DNA of 38,363 bases from positions 1 to 38,363 of the forward strand of contig CAYNMM010000094.1 in NCBI GenBank assembly GCA_964398355.1, read 5' to 3'. The notes beneath the pieces are model-generated. The model worked only from the letters and a program-made list of their open reading frames with translations. It ran no database searches and was not told where the DNA came from. Of the stretch, positions 14,878 through 22,951 are shown in pieces (position 1 is the stretch's first letter; each line of letters opens with the position of its first letter). The position numbers and the translations under genes are program-made. The stretch is from WFZT01 sp964398355. GTDB taxonomy: Bacteria; Hydrothermota; Hydrothermia; B15-G9; WFZT01.

Positions 14878-16019
14878 AAAGTCGGAATTTATATATCGTA
14901 TCCTCCACCATACTTGTTTCTCTGCTCAGCTTGAGCTCGTGGATGTACTTACTACCTATATTTTTAAAAGACCTCGGTGCTACCGATAAAAACATTGGAT
15001 TTTCCTATACTCTTTTTACCCTTGGTGGTACCGGTCTCCAATTTGTAGGGGGTTTTCTCGCAGATAGATGGGGAAGAAAGGTGGCCATCGTCTTGCCCAC
15101 CTACGTAACAGCAATCCTTGGAATCCTGATTGGGATAGCAAAAGTATGGTGGATTGTTACTTTTCTCTACACACTAACTGCGATTTTCTCTTCCTTCCAG
15201 TGGCCTGCTTTTCTGGCGATCGTGGGAGAGTCGTGCAAAAACAAAGAACGTGCTTTTTCCATTTTTGAATTTTCCATCGTCTCAGGCTTCGCACTCGGCC
15301 CTCTTATTGGATACTTCCTCCTAAATTTCACAAATATCAGAGTCTTGATTGTTCTCTCTGGAACAGTTTTCCTGCTCTCAGCCTTTGTAAGACATCTCTT
15401 CTTGCAGGAGACACTCAACGAGAGAAAAGGGATTAACATAGATTTCAGAAGAATCTTCACAAAAAATGTAATAAAATTTTTAATGGGATCAGTTACTCTA
15501 TACTTACTCTTCTCTATTACAATAAATGGGCCATTCTTTACTCTTCACATGAAAACATTTGGACTCTCAGATAGAAGAATAAATCTGCTCATCTCATTCT
15601 CAACGTTATTTTCTTTGATCGTGTCAGTATTTTCTGCTAAATTATTAAGAGCAAATATATTAAAGAGAGTCTTCACCATTGCGATTTTACTGCATGGGGT
15701 CTCGGCATTTATCTGGGCTTACGTCTTTCCCCAAAAATTCAACGTTGTCCTTTTAATGATCTCTTTTGGCGCTGTCCAAATGGTGTTTATTGCGTACAAT
15801 TCTATCATTTCGAGTCTCTCACCTGAATCCATCAGGGCAAGGACTATTGGAACAATTGGAACAATAAATGGACTCGTGTCATCGGGTGGTCCCTATATTG
15901 GCATGATAATAAAAGTGCATTACGGGATTCAATGGACATTCCTCATGGGATTTCTTTTCTCTGTATTAAGTGCATTTTTCTTCAAAAAAGTCCCCTATCC
16001 CAGTGTGACATCAAGATAA
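14874..16019 (+). CDS. Major facilitator superfamily transporter
   Basis: The 381-aa protein has about twelve hydrophobic helices. The MFS signature loop between helices 2 and 3 is present as GGFLADRWGRKVAI (about 59-72). The second half shows the usual charged central loop (NERKGINIDFRRIFTKN, about 182-198). The substrate is unknown. Possible cargoes are drugs, sugars or metabolites. It starts within the DMT stop codon (ATGA). Its last 25 bases overlap the 3' end of the opposing ZIP gene, a tail-to-tail overlap with no space for a separate terminator. Confidence 0.9.
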   Translation: MKSRNLYIVSSTILVSLLSLSSWMYLLPIFLKDLGATDKNIGFSYTLFTLGGTGLQFVGGFLADRWGRKVAIVLPTYVTAILGILIGIAKVWWIVTFLYTLTAIFSSFQWPAFLAIVGESCKNKERAFSIFEFSIVSGFALGPLIGYFLLNFTNIRVLIVLSGTVFLLSAFVRHLFLQETLNERKGINIDFRRIFTKNVIKFLMGSVTLYLLFSITINGPFFTLHMKTFGLSDRRINLLISFSTLFSLIVSVFSAKLLRANILKRVFTIAILLHGVSAFIWAYVFPQKFNVVLLMISFGAVQMVFIAYNSIISSLSPESIRARTIGTIGTINGLVSSGGPYIGMIIKVHYGIQWTFLMGFLFSVLSAFFFKKVPYPSVTSR

Positions 16020-16786
16020 AGCATTATAACAACACCAAGTATTGTACCAAAAGTCGCATAACGCTCATGTCCTTTCCTGTGAGTTTCAGGTACTATCTCG
16101 TCACTAATAACGTAGAGCATTGCACCAGCTGCAAACCCCATAGCATAAGGAATTATGAATTTAACCTGATGCACTGCCCAGGCACCCAACATTGCAAGCG
16201 GAATCTCTACTAATCCTGACCTGATACCTGTATACACTGCATAAAAGCCCCTGCTGTAACCTGCACCAATGGCGGAAATGGAGACTGAAAATCCTTCGGG
16301 AATATTTTGAATGCCAATTGCAAGCATTAAAACAATAGCATCTCTCAACTGTCCTGAGCCAAAACTGACCCCAACAGCCAATCCCTCTGGCATGTTATGG
16401 AGAGTTATCGCTATGATAAACAACCATACAGCCTTTACCCTCTCCGGATGTAACCCCTCTGTGCCAATTATATTGTGCATGTGAGGAATGAGATGATCAG
16501 ATAGATCAAGGAAAAAAGACCCTGCAAGAATCCCTATCAACACAGGTAAAATGCCCCCCATTTCCGTGCCAGGAATAATAAGACTCGTAAAACTCGCTGC
16601 AAGCATTACACCCGCAGCGAATCCCAGTGAGGCGTCCATAAATTTCTGAGATGGTCTACGAAAAAACAAAACAAGCAACGCCCCAAATGTATTTAACATT
16701 GTGGTAAATACCCCACCCCAGAATCCAAGCCAGACAACCTTATTCCCTGAAAGTCTTACAAATATTTGCAGGAAATTATCAACCAT
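15995..16786 (-). CDS. ZIP-family divalent metal transporter
   Basis: The 263-aa protein has eight hydrophobic helices. The two metal-binding helix motifs of the ZIP family are intact: HNMPEGLAVGVSFG and QNIPEGFSVSISAIGAG, both with the diagnostic PEG. The loop SDHLIPHMHNIIGTEGLHPE contains the histidine-rich region between helices 3 and 4. Members import Zn, Fe, Mn or related divalent cations across the inner membrane (ZupT-like), though some bacterial ZIPs work as channels. The ATG at 16786 lies 7 bases after a perfect TATAAT, suggesting a leaderless transcript. No zinc-regulatory palindrome was recognised. Confidence 0.92.
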   Translation of the reverse strand: MVDNFLQIFVRLSGNKVVWLGFWGGVFTTMLNTFGALLVLFFRRPSQKFMDASLGFAAGVMLAASFTSLIIPGTEMGGILPVLIGILAGSFFLDLSDHLIPHMHNIIGTEGLHPERVKAVWLFIIAITLHNMPEGLAVGVSFGSGQLRDAIVLMLAIGIQNIPEGFSVSISAIGAGYSRGFYAVYTGIRSGLVEIPLAMLGAWAVHQVKFIIPYAMGFAAGAMLYVISDEIVPETHRKGHERYATFGTILGVVIMLYLDVTLG

Positions 16787-16793
16787 GCAAACA

Positions 16794-16822
16794 ATTATAA
16801 TAAAAGCTCCATGAGACGTCCA
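16794..16822 (-). promoter_or_regulatory. Promoter of the ZIP gene, predicted leaderless
   Basis: On the minus strand TGGACG (16822-16817), a 17-base spacer and a perfect TATAAT (16799-16794) end 7 bases before the ATG at 16786. The -35 box is moderate (4 of 6) but the -10 is exact. No SD sequence is present. Confidence 0.62.
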
Positions 16823-17346
16823 AAAGTTCTCAAAATTTAATCATTCTCAAAAAATATAGAATATGGTTTCACCAGTCACACTGCACCAGTACCGATCAAG
16901 CGCATCATATCTGCCGGTTTTCCACTACCATGCAAGTAATTTAATATGCCTGCCCGGAAAAATTGATCCAACTTCACCTCCAATTAATAATGAAAATTTC
17001 GACTTCTTCTCCTACACCATAATAGATCGGAGGAAACACAAAAGTACAAAACTTTACTGGGTGGGGACTAAATTCTATACGATTCTTTCGATTAACCCTT
17101 TTAGTTGCACCTTCACAATCCACCCGATAAGGGAAAGTTTATTGCTACCTATTCAGTAGAAAACCACAGATTTTGAGACGATAATCACTTCCCACACTTT
17201 TTGTCAAAACTCGTAAACACTTCCTAAATTTTACCAATTTGAGAAATTTGACACATCAGAGAAAGAAATTTGCTGATTCACACTGATTAAGAGTTACGTT
17301 TTTTTATCCGCGATTAAAAAGTTCTCAATTAATCAAACTGAGATAA
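16823..17346. other. Gene-free spacer, about 520 bases
   Basis: It separates two minus-strand units. I see no credible gene, RNA or copy of the dispersed element. The one open frame of any length (16863-17159, plus strand) has Ser/His/Pro-rich text unlike its neighbours and no start signal. Transcription of the citryl-CoA lyase operon probably ends here, without an obvious hairpin plus T-run. Confidence 0.45.
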
Positions 17347-18120
17347 TTAGAGATTCCGTTCTGGACCATCGTATTCATGATCAGTTGGGTGAATTTTTCT
17401 CATTGGTTTCATTCTTGTCTGTTCCTCATATATATGAGCAATTATTCCCGGTGTTCTTGCCATAATGAAAAATGCGTTACCGAGTTCGGGAGGGAAACCC
17501 AGTTCACATAGAACTGCTGCGATAGCGCCATCTACATTAATGGGTAAATTTTTTCCCAGTACAGTGGAAAGTGCTTTCTGAACCTCCTGGGCGAACTCAA
17601 TATATTTCCCGGAATATCCCGTTTCTCGTGCAATTTCAAAAAGTTTTTTAGTTCTTGGATCATTTGTATGATAGCGATGCCCAAATCCAAAAACTTTCTC
17701 CCTCTTTTCTTTTTTCTCTTTAACCATTTCAAGGGCAATATCAGCCAGACTTTTACCTGTTTCCTCTGCTCTTTTCAGACCATCGAGGTAAAATTTCATA
17801 GCATCTTCAATGGCACCTCCATGGTACCTGTAGATGGCAAGGATCCCTCCAGCGAGCGCAGCATTGAGAGGTGATCCGGTTGACGCAATGGTCCTCGCTG
17901 CAAGGGTTGATGGTGGAGTTGCTCCATGATCGATGGAAGACACAAGGATTGTATCTATTAACTTTCCAGTTTTTTCATCGGGCAATTCACCTTTCAGAAT
18001 TAGATATATTGCCTGTGCAAAACTTACTTTCCCCATTAGATAGTCAATGGGGTATCCTCTAACTGAAATTTTATTTGGTTCAATCTTTGTAATCGATGTT
18101 TTCCAGTGAAGGTCACCCAT
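17347..18120 (-). CDS. ccl: Citryl-CoA lyase / citrate-synthase-like protein
   Basis: The 257-aa protein is a short citrate-synthase fold lacking the large N-terminal part of true citrate synthases. This is the size of citryl-CoA lyase and of the C-terminal lobe of ATP-citrate lyase. Catalytic landmarks are visible: DHGATPPSTLAARTIASTGS (about 64-83, first His), FGFGHRYH (second His) and INVDGAIAAVLCELGF (catalytic Asp). Citryl-CoA lyase splits citryl-CoA to acetyl-CoA and oxaloacetate, the second half-reaction of the two-enzyme reductive TCA route of Hydrogenobacter. It starts 3 bases after the SucD-like gene, whose stop codon follows a GGAGG that serves as SD here. A synthase role in the opposite direction cannot be excluded. 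Confidence 0.8.
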   Translation of the reverse strand: MGDLHWKTSITKIEPNKISVRGYPIDYLMGKVSFAQAIYLILKGELPDEKTGKLIDTILVSSIDHGATPPSTLAARTIASTGSPLNAALAGGILAIYRYHGGAIEDAMKFYLDGLKRAEETGKSLADIALEMVKEKKEKREKVFGFGHRYHTNDPRTKKLFEIARETGYSGKYIEFAQEVQKALSTVLGKNLPINVDGAIAAVLCELGFPPELGNAFFIMARTPGIIAHIYEEQTRMKPMRKIHPTDHEYDGPERNL

Positions 18121-18123
18121 CTT

Positions 18124-19029
18124 TCAACCTCCTATTTTTTCAAGTACTTCTTTTGTCACTTTTGGGATATCCATGAAAGATTCCACAACGTATGCGCCTA
18201 CTTCTCTCAGTCTTTTCACTTTGCTTTCCCAGGACCCACGATTGCCCTCTACGATTGCACCCGCGTGGGAAAAACGCGTACCAGATTTAGCCGCCCTTCC
18301 TCCGATAAACGCAACCAGTGGTTTTGTAAATTCACCCTTTTCAATCAAATCCGCCACCCTTTCCTCCTGTGTGGTTCCTATCTCACCGAACATCACCACA
18401 ACTTTAGTCTCCGGGTCTTTTTCAAAAAGTTTTATAACCTCAGGATGGGGAAGTCCTACAACTGCATCTCCACCGACATGAATAATAGTACTCTCACCGA
18501 GACCTGCTTTTGTAAGATAGTAAGAGATAGCGGAGGTAATCCCTCCACTCCTTGATGTTACACCAACAGGGCCGGGTTTGAACCATTCACGTGCAGAGGC
18601 GGCACGTCCACCTATCATGCCAAGTACTGCCTTCCCGGGCGATAACAAACCAAGTGTATTGGGCCCAACAAACATCGTCCCTTTTTCCTCAGCCCTTCTG
18701 GCAATCTCAAGCACGTCATGGATTGGCACCCTGTCAGGAATCAAAACAAGAAGTTTAACACCAGCTTCAATAGCTTCCAATGCAGTCTCCTTTACAGCAG
18801 GGGCCGGTACGAAAACCACACTCGCATCAATCGGCCCGACATTCTCCCAGGCCTCCCTGACTGTGTCAAAGACCGGTATTCCGTGAACTTCCTGACCACC
18901 ACGTCCCGGTGTAACTCCTCCAACAACATTTGTCCCATATTCCTTCATCAATTTTGCACGGGCAGACCCCTCCCTTCCTGTAATTCCCTGGATAATTACC
19001 CTCGTTTTTTCGTCAACCAGTATTGACAT
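18124..19029 (-). CDS. Succinyl-CoA synthetase alpha-like (SucD/CcsB-type) subunit
   Basis: The product is about 301 aa from the ATG at 19029, chosen because AAGGAGG lies just upstream; an ATG nine codons earlier lacks an SD. The CoA-binding fold begins ILVDEKTRVIIQGITGREGS, followed by GGVTPGRGG, VPAPAVKE, VGPNTLGLLSPG and VTSRSGGITS. The phosphohistidine loop is SHAGAIVEG. Succinyl-CoA synthetase alpha and the CcsB subunit of citryl-CoA synthetase share this architecture. The adjacent citryl-CoA lyase makes citryl-CoA synthetase an attractive reading, while GPNTLGLLSPG differs from the GPNCPG of housekeeping SucD. No SucC/CcsA beta subunit is in the window. It is preceded by the PAP2-like gene after 10 bases. 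Confidence 0.85.
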   Translation of the reverse strand: MSILVDEKTRVIIQGITGREGSARAKLMKEYGTNVVGGVTPGRGGQEVHGIPVFDTVREAWENVGPIDASVVFVPAPAVKETALEAIEAGVKLLVLIPDRVPIHDVLEIARRAEEKGTMFVGPNTLGLLSPGKAVLGMIGGRAASAREWFKPGPVGVTSRSGGITSAISYYLTKAGLGESTIIHVGGDAVVGLPHPEVIKLFEKDPETKVVVMFGEIGTTQEERVADLIEKGEFTKPLVAFIGGRAAKSGTRFSHAGAIVEGNRGSWESKVKRLREVGAYVVESFMDIPKVTKEVLEKIGG

Positions 19030-19039
19030 CTCTTCCTCC

Positions 19040-19618
19040 TTATTTGAGAAATTCACTAAACGTGAAAAATGTTATAATACCAGCTACGAAAGTTCCAGCA
19101 ACAAGCTGAGAAATCGTGTGTTTTTTCAGATAAAATCTTGCCCATAACACCGGAAGTATTAGAAAATAAACCCAGATAAACTTCACGCCAAAAACCATTA
19201 TAATTGCCATCGCAAAAGCAGAAACCGTAGACGCATGGAGACTTATCTTCCAGAAAAAAGTTATAAACATCATGACAATTGCAAGTAAGACATAGTTTAT
19301 CATTGAAACGGTAAGAGCAGGAGGGGCATCAAGCTTGTGAAGAACGAATGCGCCCACTCCAGCAGATGAGAGACTCACAATGAAAAATCTCCAGCGTTCC
19401 TCCCTTTTATCCAGATGCAAACTGCTAACCTTTCCCCTCTTCCAGTAATAATAAATAGCAGCAAATGGGATAATCGTTGAAAAAACGAGTGTGAGCATCG
19501 TCCATCCAATAGCTTTCACGCAACTTGATTCGTAATTCAATGCGAAAAAGAAAAATACAATCAAGGAAATTAATGTTCCATCAGATAGGTAGGAAATTAC
19601 TGTTGCGAACTTTTTCAT
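19040..19618 (-). CDS. PAP2-like membrane phosphatase-family protein
   Basis: The 192-aa protein has about six hydrophobic helices. The three PAP2 phosphatase motifs are recognisable but altered: KREERWRFF (about 75-83) in place of KxxxxxxRP, SLHAS (about 126-130) in place of PSGH, and ARFYLKKHTISQLVAG (about 162-177) in place of SRxxxxxHxxxD. The His residues are kept. Similar 'HTxxQxxAG' variants occur in a sub-branch of the superfamily, so it may be active on a lipid or polyprenyl phosphate, or serve a structural role. Its ATG shares one base with the era stop codon (TGATG), so it is translationally coupled to era. Confidence 0.72.
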   Translation of the reverse strand: MKKFATVISYLSDGTLISLIVFFFFALNYESSCVKAIGWTMLTLVFSTIIPFAAIYYYWKRGKVSSLHLDKREERWRFFIVSLSSAGVGAFVLHKLDAPPALTVSMINYVLLAIVMMFITFFWKISLHASTVSAFAMAIIMVFGVKFIWVYFLILPVLWARFYLKKHTISQLVAGTFVAGIITFFTFSEFLK

Positions 19619-20514
19619 CAGTAGCCCAATTCACCCAAAATCCTCATGTCCTTCCGCCATCTGGGCTTAACTTTTACCCAGAGCTCAAGGTATACTGGCC
19701 GTCCAAGAAGAGCCTCAATCTCTTTTCTCGCTATTGTACCAAGCTTTTTTATAGCTCTCCCACCTTTCCCAAGAATTATTGCCTTCTGACTATCACGCTC
19801 AACATAGATAACTGCCCTGATGTAGTCTTTTCCTCCATGATGAGGACTATTTTCAACAAAATCCTCCACAAGTACTGCTGTCGAGTACGGTATTTCTTCT
19901 CCATACAAATAAAAAACTTTTTCCCTGATCAACTCGGAAACGAAAAATCTCTCCGGTTTATCAGTGACAATATCAGGTGGATAAAAAGGCTCACCTTCTG
20001 GAATATACTTGATGACAAGGTCAAGTAGCTCATCAGTATTGATTAGTTTTAGAGCACTGATTGGCACGATTTCAAGATAATCGTGTAGTTTTGAATAATA
20101 ATCAATCACAGGCAAAACTTCGTCTTTTCTGATTGTATCAATCTTGTTTATGGCAAGAATCGCCCTCTTTCCCCTCTTCTTTATCTCTTCTATTATTTTT
20201 AAATCGATCTCACTCGGAGGGAGCATAGGCTCCGTTAAATGAAGTACAAGATCAGCCTCTTCGATAGCTTCAAAGGCCCGTTTTATCATAAGCCTGTGTA
20301 GCTCATAACGGGCTTTCTCCAGTATTCCTGGTGTATCAAGGAAAATGATCTGGTAATGGTCTCCTGTAAGAATACCAATAATTTTGTGTCTTGTAGTCTG
20401 AGGCTTGGGAGAGATGGCCGAAAGCTTAAATCTCAAAAAATTGTTTATAAGAGTCGACTTTCCAACATTAGGACGACCTACTATACCAACATAACCAGCT
20501 TTAAAATTTTCCAT
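19618..20514 (-). CDS. era: GTPase Era
   Basis: The product is about 298 aa from the ATG at 20514, the normal length for Era; a longer frame exists upstream but lies inside the LptF-like gene. G1 is GRPNVGKST (about 12-20), switch II DTPG, and G4 NKID. The C-terminal KH RNA-binding domain ends VKPRWRKDMRILGELGY. Era binds the 3' end of 16S rRNA and assists 30S assembly. An AAGGAGG site precedes the start, and the ATG shares one base with the preceding TGA (TGATG). The combination of a ribosome-assembly GTPase with a lipid-export permease upstream and a PAP2-like protein downstream is noteworthy. Confidence 0.97.
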   Translation of the reverse strand: MENFKAGYVGIVGRPNVGKSTLINNFLRFKLSAISPKPQTTRHKIIGILTGDHYQIIFLDTPGILEKARYELHRLMIKRAFEAIEEADLVLHLTEPMLPPSEIDLKIIEEIKKRGKRAILAINKIDTIRKDEVLPVIDYYSKLHDYLEIVPISALKLINTDELLDLVIKYIPEGEPFYPPDIVTDKPERFFVSELIREKVFYLYGEEIPYSTAVLVEDFVENSPHHGGKDYIRAVIYVERDSQKAIILGKGGRAIKKLGTIARKEIEALLGRPVYLELWVKVKPRWRKDMRILGELGY

Positions 20515-21653
20515 CACACTTTCTCCTCCCTTTTCAGTAAATATAAACCAATGCCAATGAATAGTATATTGGGGAACCACATGGCGACAATGGGAGGGAT
20601 AATTGCCCTATCCGCAAGTTCTTCACCTCCAACGAGGAAGATGTAATAAAACATAAAAAGCAGGAATGAAAAGCCAAAGGCTGCACTAAAACCGCTCTTC
20701 CTTGTCATTACAGCAATAGGGGCTCCCATTAGGATGAATGCAATCGCCGCAAATGGAATAGAAAATTTTTTATGAATCTCTACCCACAACTGTGAAATCC
20801 TCTTCTTCATAAATTTCACCTTTCCAGGATCCGTATTGCCAAAACGCTTGATCTCACTTTTTAAGCTGACAATTCTCTCATAAAGCTGTGAAGCAGACAT
20901 CTCTCTATCCCCTCGATACCGCCTCTCATGCAGGATCAACTTATAATTTACCGGCACAGATATCACCTGTCTTTTGAACCTTACAATCCTGTATTGCTCC
21001 TGTTTTGGGCCTTCGGTTTCATGAATTTCACCATTTTGAAGGATAAAGATAAGCTTATTCGTATCACTCACAAGTCTACCCTTTCTGGCAAAAATGGTCC
21101 TTACCCTTCCATCTGGCAATACCTGCTGAATCATAACGTCTTTAATCTCTGATGTCCTTTCATTCTTTCTTCGCACATAAATCAGGAAGTTCTCTATATT
21201 TGTAAAAACTCCCTCTCGTATCTGCGCTGCCGGTTTTTTCTCATGAATATCAATTAATAGGTTCTTTAACCTGTGATTGGATTCAGGTAGTACCGTATTG
21301 TTAAAAATAGACATAAGAACAAAAATCAGGAAACCAAAAACAATTGGTCCCAGGAGAATTCTTTTAAGCGAAATACCAAATGACTTCATGGCAAGGATTT
21401 CAAAATCCTGAGAAAGACGTCCAAAAGCCATAAGTGTTGCAATGAGAACTGCCATCGGTATCGTTAGAGCAAAAATAAATGGCAGCGAATAAAGGAAAAC
21501 CTTTAACACAATCAAAAACTTGATGCCTTTTCTAAGAAATAGGTCAAGTAGATCAAACACCCTGTCAAGGATCATTATGATTGTTAGAACAGAAAATCCC
21601 CCGAGGAAAGGCAGAAGATGTTCTTTAACCACATAATCGTCGAGTTTCGTCAT
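20514..21653 (-). CDS. LptF/LptG-family lipopolysaccharide export permease
   Basis: The 379-aa protein belongs to the YjgP/YjgQ family: three N-terminal helices (about 14-120), a large periplasmic beta-jellyroll region (about 125-275), and three C-terminal helices. Landmarks are LPFLGGFSVLTIIMILDRVFDLLDLFL near the start, FALTIPMAVLIATLMAFGRLSQDFEILAMKSFG, and the C-terminal IPFAAIAFILMGAPIAVMTRKSG. Together with LptB and a partner permease it extracts lipopolysaccharide from the inner membrane, supporting a diderm envelope. Only one of the F/G pair is present. It overlaps DUF2905 by 4 bases and era by 1. Confidence 0.93.
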   Translation of the reverse strand: MTKLDDYVVKEHLLPFLGGFSVLTIIMILDRVFDLLDLFLRKGIKFLIVLKVFLYSLPFIFALTIPMAVLIATLMAFGRLSQDFEILAMKSFGISLKRILLGPIVFGFLIFVLMSIFNNTVLPESNHRLKNLLIDIHEKKPAAQIREGVFTNIENFLIYVRRKNERTSEIKDVMIQQVLPDGRVRTIFARKGRLVSDTNKLIFILQNGEIHETEGPKQEQYRIVRFKRQVISVPVNYKLILHERRYRGDREMSASQLYERIVSLKSEIKRFGNTDPGKVKFMKKRISQLWVEIHKKFSIPFAAIAFILMGAPIAVMTRKSGFSAAFGFSFLLFMFYYIFLVGGEELADRAIIPPIVAMWFPNILFIGIGLYLLKREEKV

Positions 21654-21874
21654 TTTCTGGAAATAAGGATAATAATTAAATTCAGGAGTACCGTTAAAAT
21701 TATTGAAATCAAAATGGAGGTTCCAAGTGGGAAGTAAAATTTAAAGTTGTCTTTTTCATACACAATATCACCGGGTAATCTACCGAAATGTAAAAACTTT
21801 TCAAACAGGATGAAAAATACCCCGATAATAACGAGAAAAAATCCTATAGAAACAAGGAACTTACCGATATTCAT
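21650..21874 (-). CDS. DUF2905-family small membrane protein
   Basis: The 74-aa protein has two hydrophobic helices (about 5-25 and 52-71) joined by the family signature FGRLPGDIVYEKDNFKFYF, followed by PLGTSILISI. DUF2905 is widespread in bacteria and its function is unknown. It is the first gene of the run leading to lptF/G, era and citryl-CoA lyase, and it overlaps the LptF-like start by 4 bases. A promoter candidate is 9 bases upstream of its ATG. Confidence 0.9.
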   Translation of the reverse strand: MNIGKFLVSIGFFLVIIGVFFILFEKFLHFGRLPGDIVYEKDNFKFYFPLGTSILISIILTVLLNLIIILISRK

Positions 21875-21883
21875 CGGTTTCTA

Positions 21884-21912
21884 ATATTAACAGCCTTGCA
21901 CCATAATTTCAA
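21884..21912 (-). promoter_or_regulatory. Promoter of the DUF2905-lptF-era operon
   Basis: On the minus strand TTGAAA (21912-21907), a 17-base spacer and TAATAT (21889-21884) end 9 bases before the ATG at 21874. No SD sequence is visible, so the leader would be only a few bases. Confidence 0.45.
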
Positions 21913-21948
21913 CAGACACCCCAATCCAGTCCAGAAAAAGATTTTAAT

Positions 21949-21978
21949 TTGACAATGGTGGGGAGGTCGACATACAAT
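21949..21978 (+). promoter_or_regulatory. Promoter of the SPFH gene, predicted leaderless
   Basis: A perfect TTGACA (21949-21954), an 18-base spacer and TACAAT (21973-21978) end 7 bases before the ATG at 21986. The GGGGAGG at about 21960-21966 lies in the spacer, upstream of the expected start of transcription, and cannot act as an SD for this promoter. Confidence 0.68.
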
Positions 21979-21985
21979 ATTCGTT

Positions 21986-22951
21986 ATGAGTAGTTTTTTA
22001 ATTGCATTGATCGTAATAATAATCATCGGAGTAGGTTACTGGATATATCAAACATCCACGAGAATTGTCGTGGTTGAAAAGGCTGGTCAGGTTTTCACAG
22101 CGAGGAAACTTTATATCAATCCAAAAACTATACTCCCTATTGCTATTCTGATTATAGCCCTGTTTATCGTTGTCAGTGTAAGAATCATCCCTGTCGGACA
22201 TGCAATGGTTAAATTCAACATTCTCACAAAACACTTTTCGGTGTCCAATGAAGGGATAGCTATAGTTCCTCCATTTATTTACAAAACCTACATTTATGAT
22301 ATGAGACGGCAGGAGTATACTATGTCTGCCCGAAAGGGTGAGGGTAAAAGACCAAATATCGATGATTCACTCTGGTCACCCACAAAGGAGGGTCTGCAAG
22401 TTGGCATTGATCTCACCGCATGGTACAGGATAAATCCTGACAGCTTGATTGAGGTACATAGAAAAATTGGCCCAGATTACGATGAGAAGGTGATTCGTCC
22501 AGCTATTAGATCAGTTGTAAGACATGTTATTTCAGAATATCCAATAATGGATGTGTATTCAGCCAAGAGAAGAGAGATTCAGGAAGAAATTCTAAAAAGG
22601 GTAAGACAACTTCTTGAACCAGATGGATTTATAATTGAAGAAATTGTTCTGCGGGACGTACATTTTACACCGGATTTTGCAAAAGCTGTTGAAGAAAAGC
22701 AAATCGCCCAGCAGGAAGCTGAAAGAATGAAATATGTGCTTGAAAAGGAGAAACTTGAGGCTGAGAGGAAACAGATTGAGGCTGAAGGGAAAGCAAAAGC
22801 TATCGAAATTGTCTCTAAAAAGCTCAAAGAATATCCAGAATACATAAAATACCTCTATGTCGATAAAATTTCAGACAAAATCAGTGTGATAGTCTCTGAT
22901 CAGGGAACAATTCTCAACCTTGGAGATTTGAAGAAAAAAGCATCTAAATGA
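21986..22951 (+). CDS. SPFH/Band 7 (prohibitin-like) membrane protein
   Basis: The 321-aa protein has two N-terminal hydrophobic segments (about 3-20 and 50-70). A prohibitin/SPFH domain follows (about 70-240), with VGHAMVKFNILTKHFSV, WSPTKEGLQVGIDLTAWYRI and RSVVRHVISEYPIMDVYSAKR. An alanine/glutamate-rich coiled coil comes next (about 240-285: EEKQIAQQEAERMKYVLEKE onward). SPFH proteins form large membrane rings that organise microdomains and restrain membrane proteases. The downstream PLD-like gene overlaps by 4 bases, so the two are probably functional partners. The predicted mRNA is leaderless. Confidence 0.92.
   Translation: MSSFLIALIVIIIIGVGYWIYQTSTRIVVVEKAGQVFTARKLYINPKTILPIAILIIALFIVVSVRIIPVGHAMVKFNILTKHFSVSNEGIAIVPPFIYKTYIYDMRRQEYTMSARKGEGKRPNIDDSLWSPTKEGLQVGIDLTAWYRINPDSLIEVHRKIGPDYDEKVIRPAIRSVVRHVISEYPIMDVYSAKRREIQEEILKRVRQLLEPDGFIIEEIVLRDVHFTPDFAKAVEEKQIAQQEAERMKYVLEKEKLEAERKQIEAEGKAKAIEIVSKKLKEYPEYIKYLYVDKISDKISVIVSDQGTILNLGDLKKKASK

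Noticed and set aside
16863..17159. A 98-codon plus-strand frame in the spacer between the ZIP and citryl-CoA lyase genes
   Set aside because: No SD or promoter at the right distance, Ser/His/Pro-rich text unlike neighbouring proteins, and no family resemblance.
18173..18481. Several 100-codon plus-strand frames opposite the SucD-like gene
   Set aside because: They are shadow frames with Ser/Thr/Pro-rich text; the minus-strand gene is well supported by motifs and SD.
19030..19056. Upstream ATG giving the SucD-like protein nine extra residues
   Set aside because: AAGGAGG lies between the two ATGs at proper distance from the second, and the conserved sequence begins at the second.
20515..20580. 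Longer form of Era beginning 22 codons upstream
   Set aside because: It would lie inside the LptF-like gene and lacks an SD; the ATG at 20514 has AAGGAGG and gives the normal Era length.
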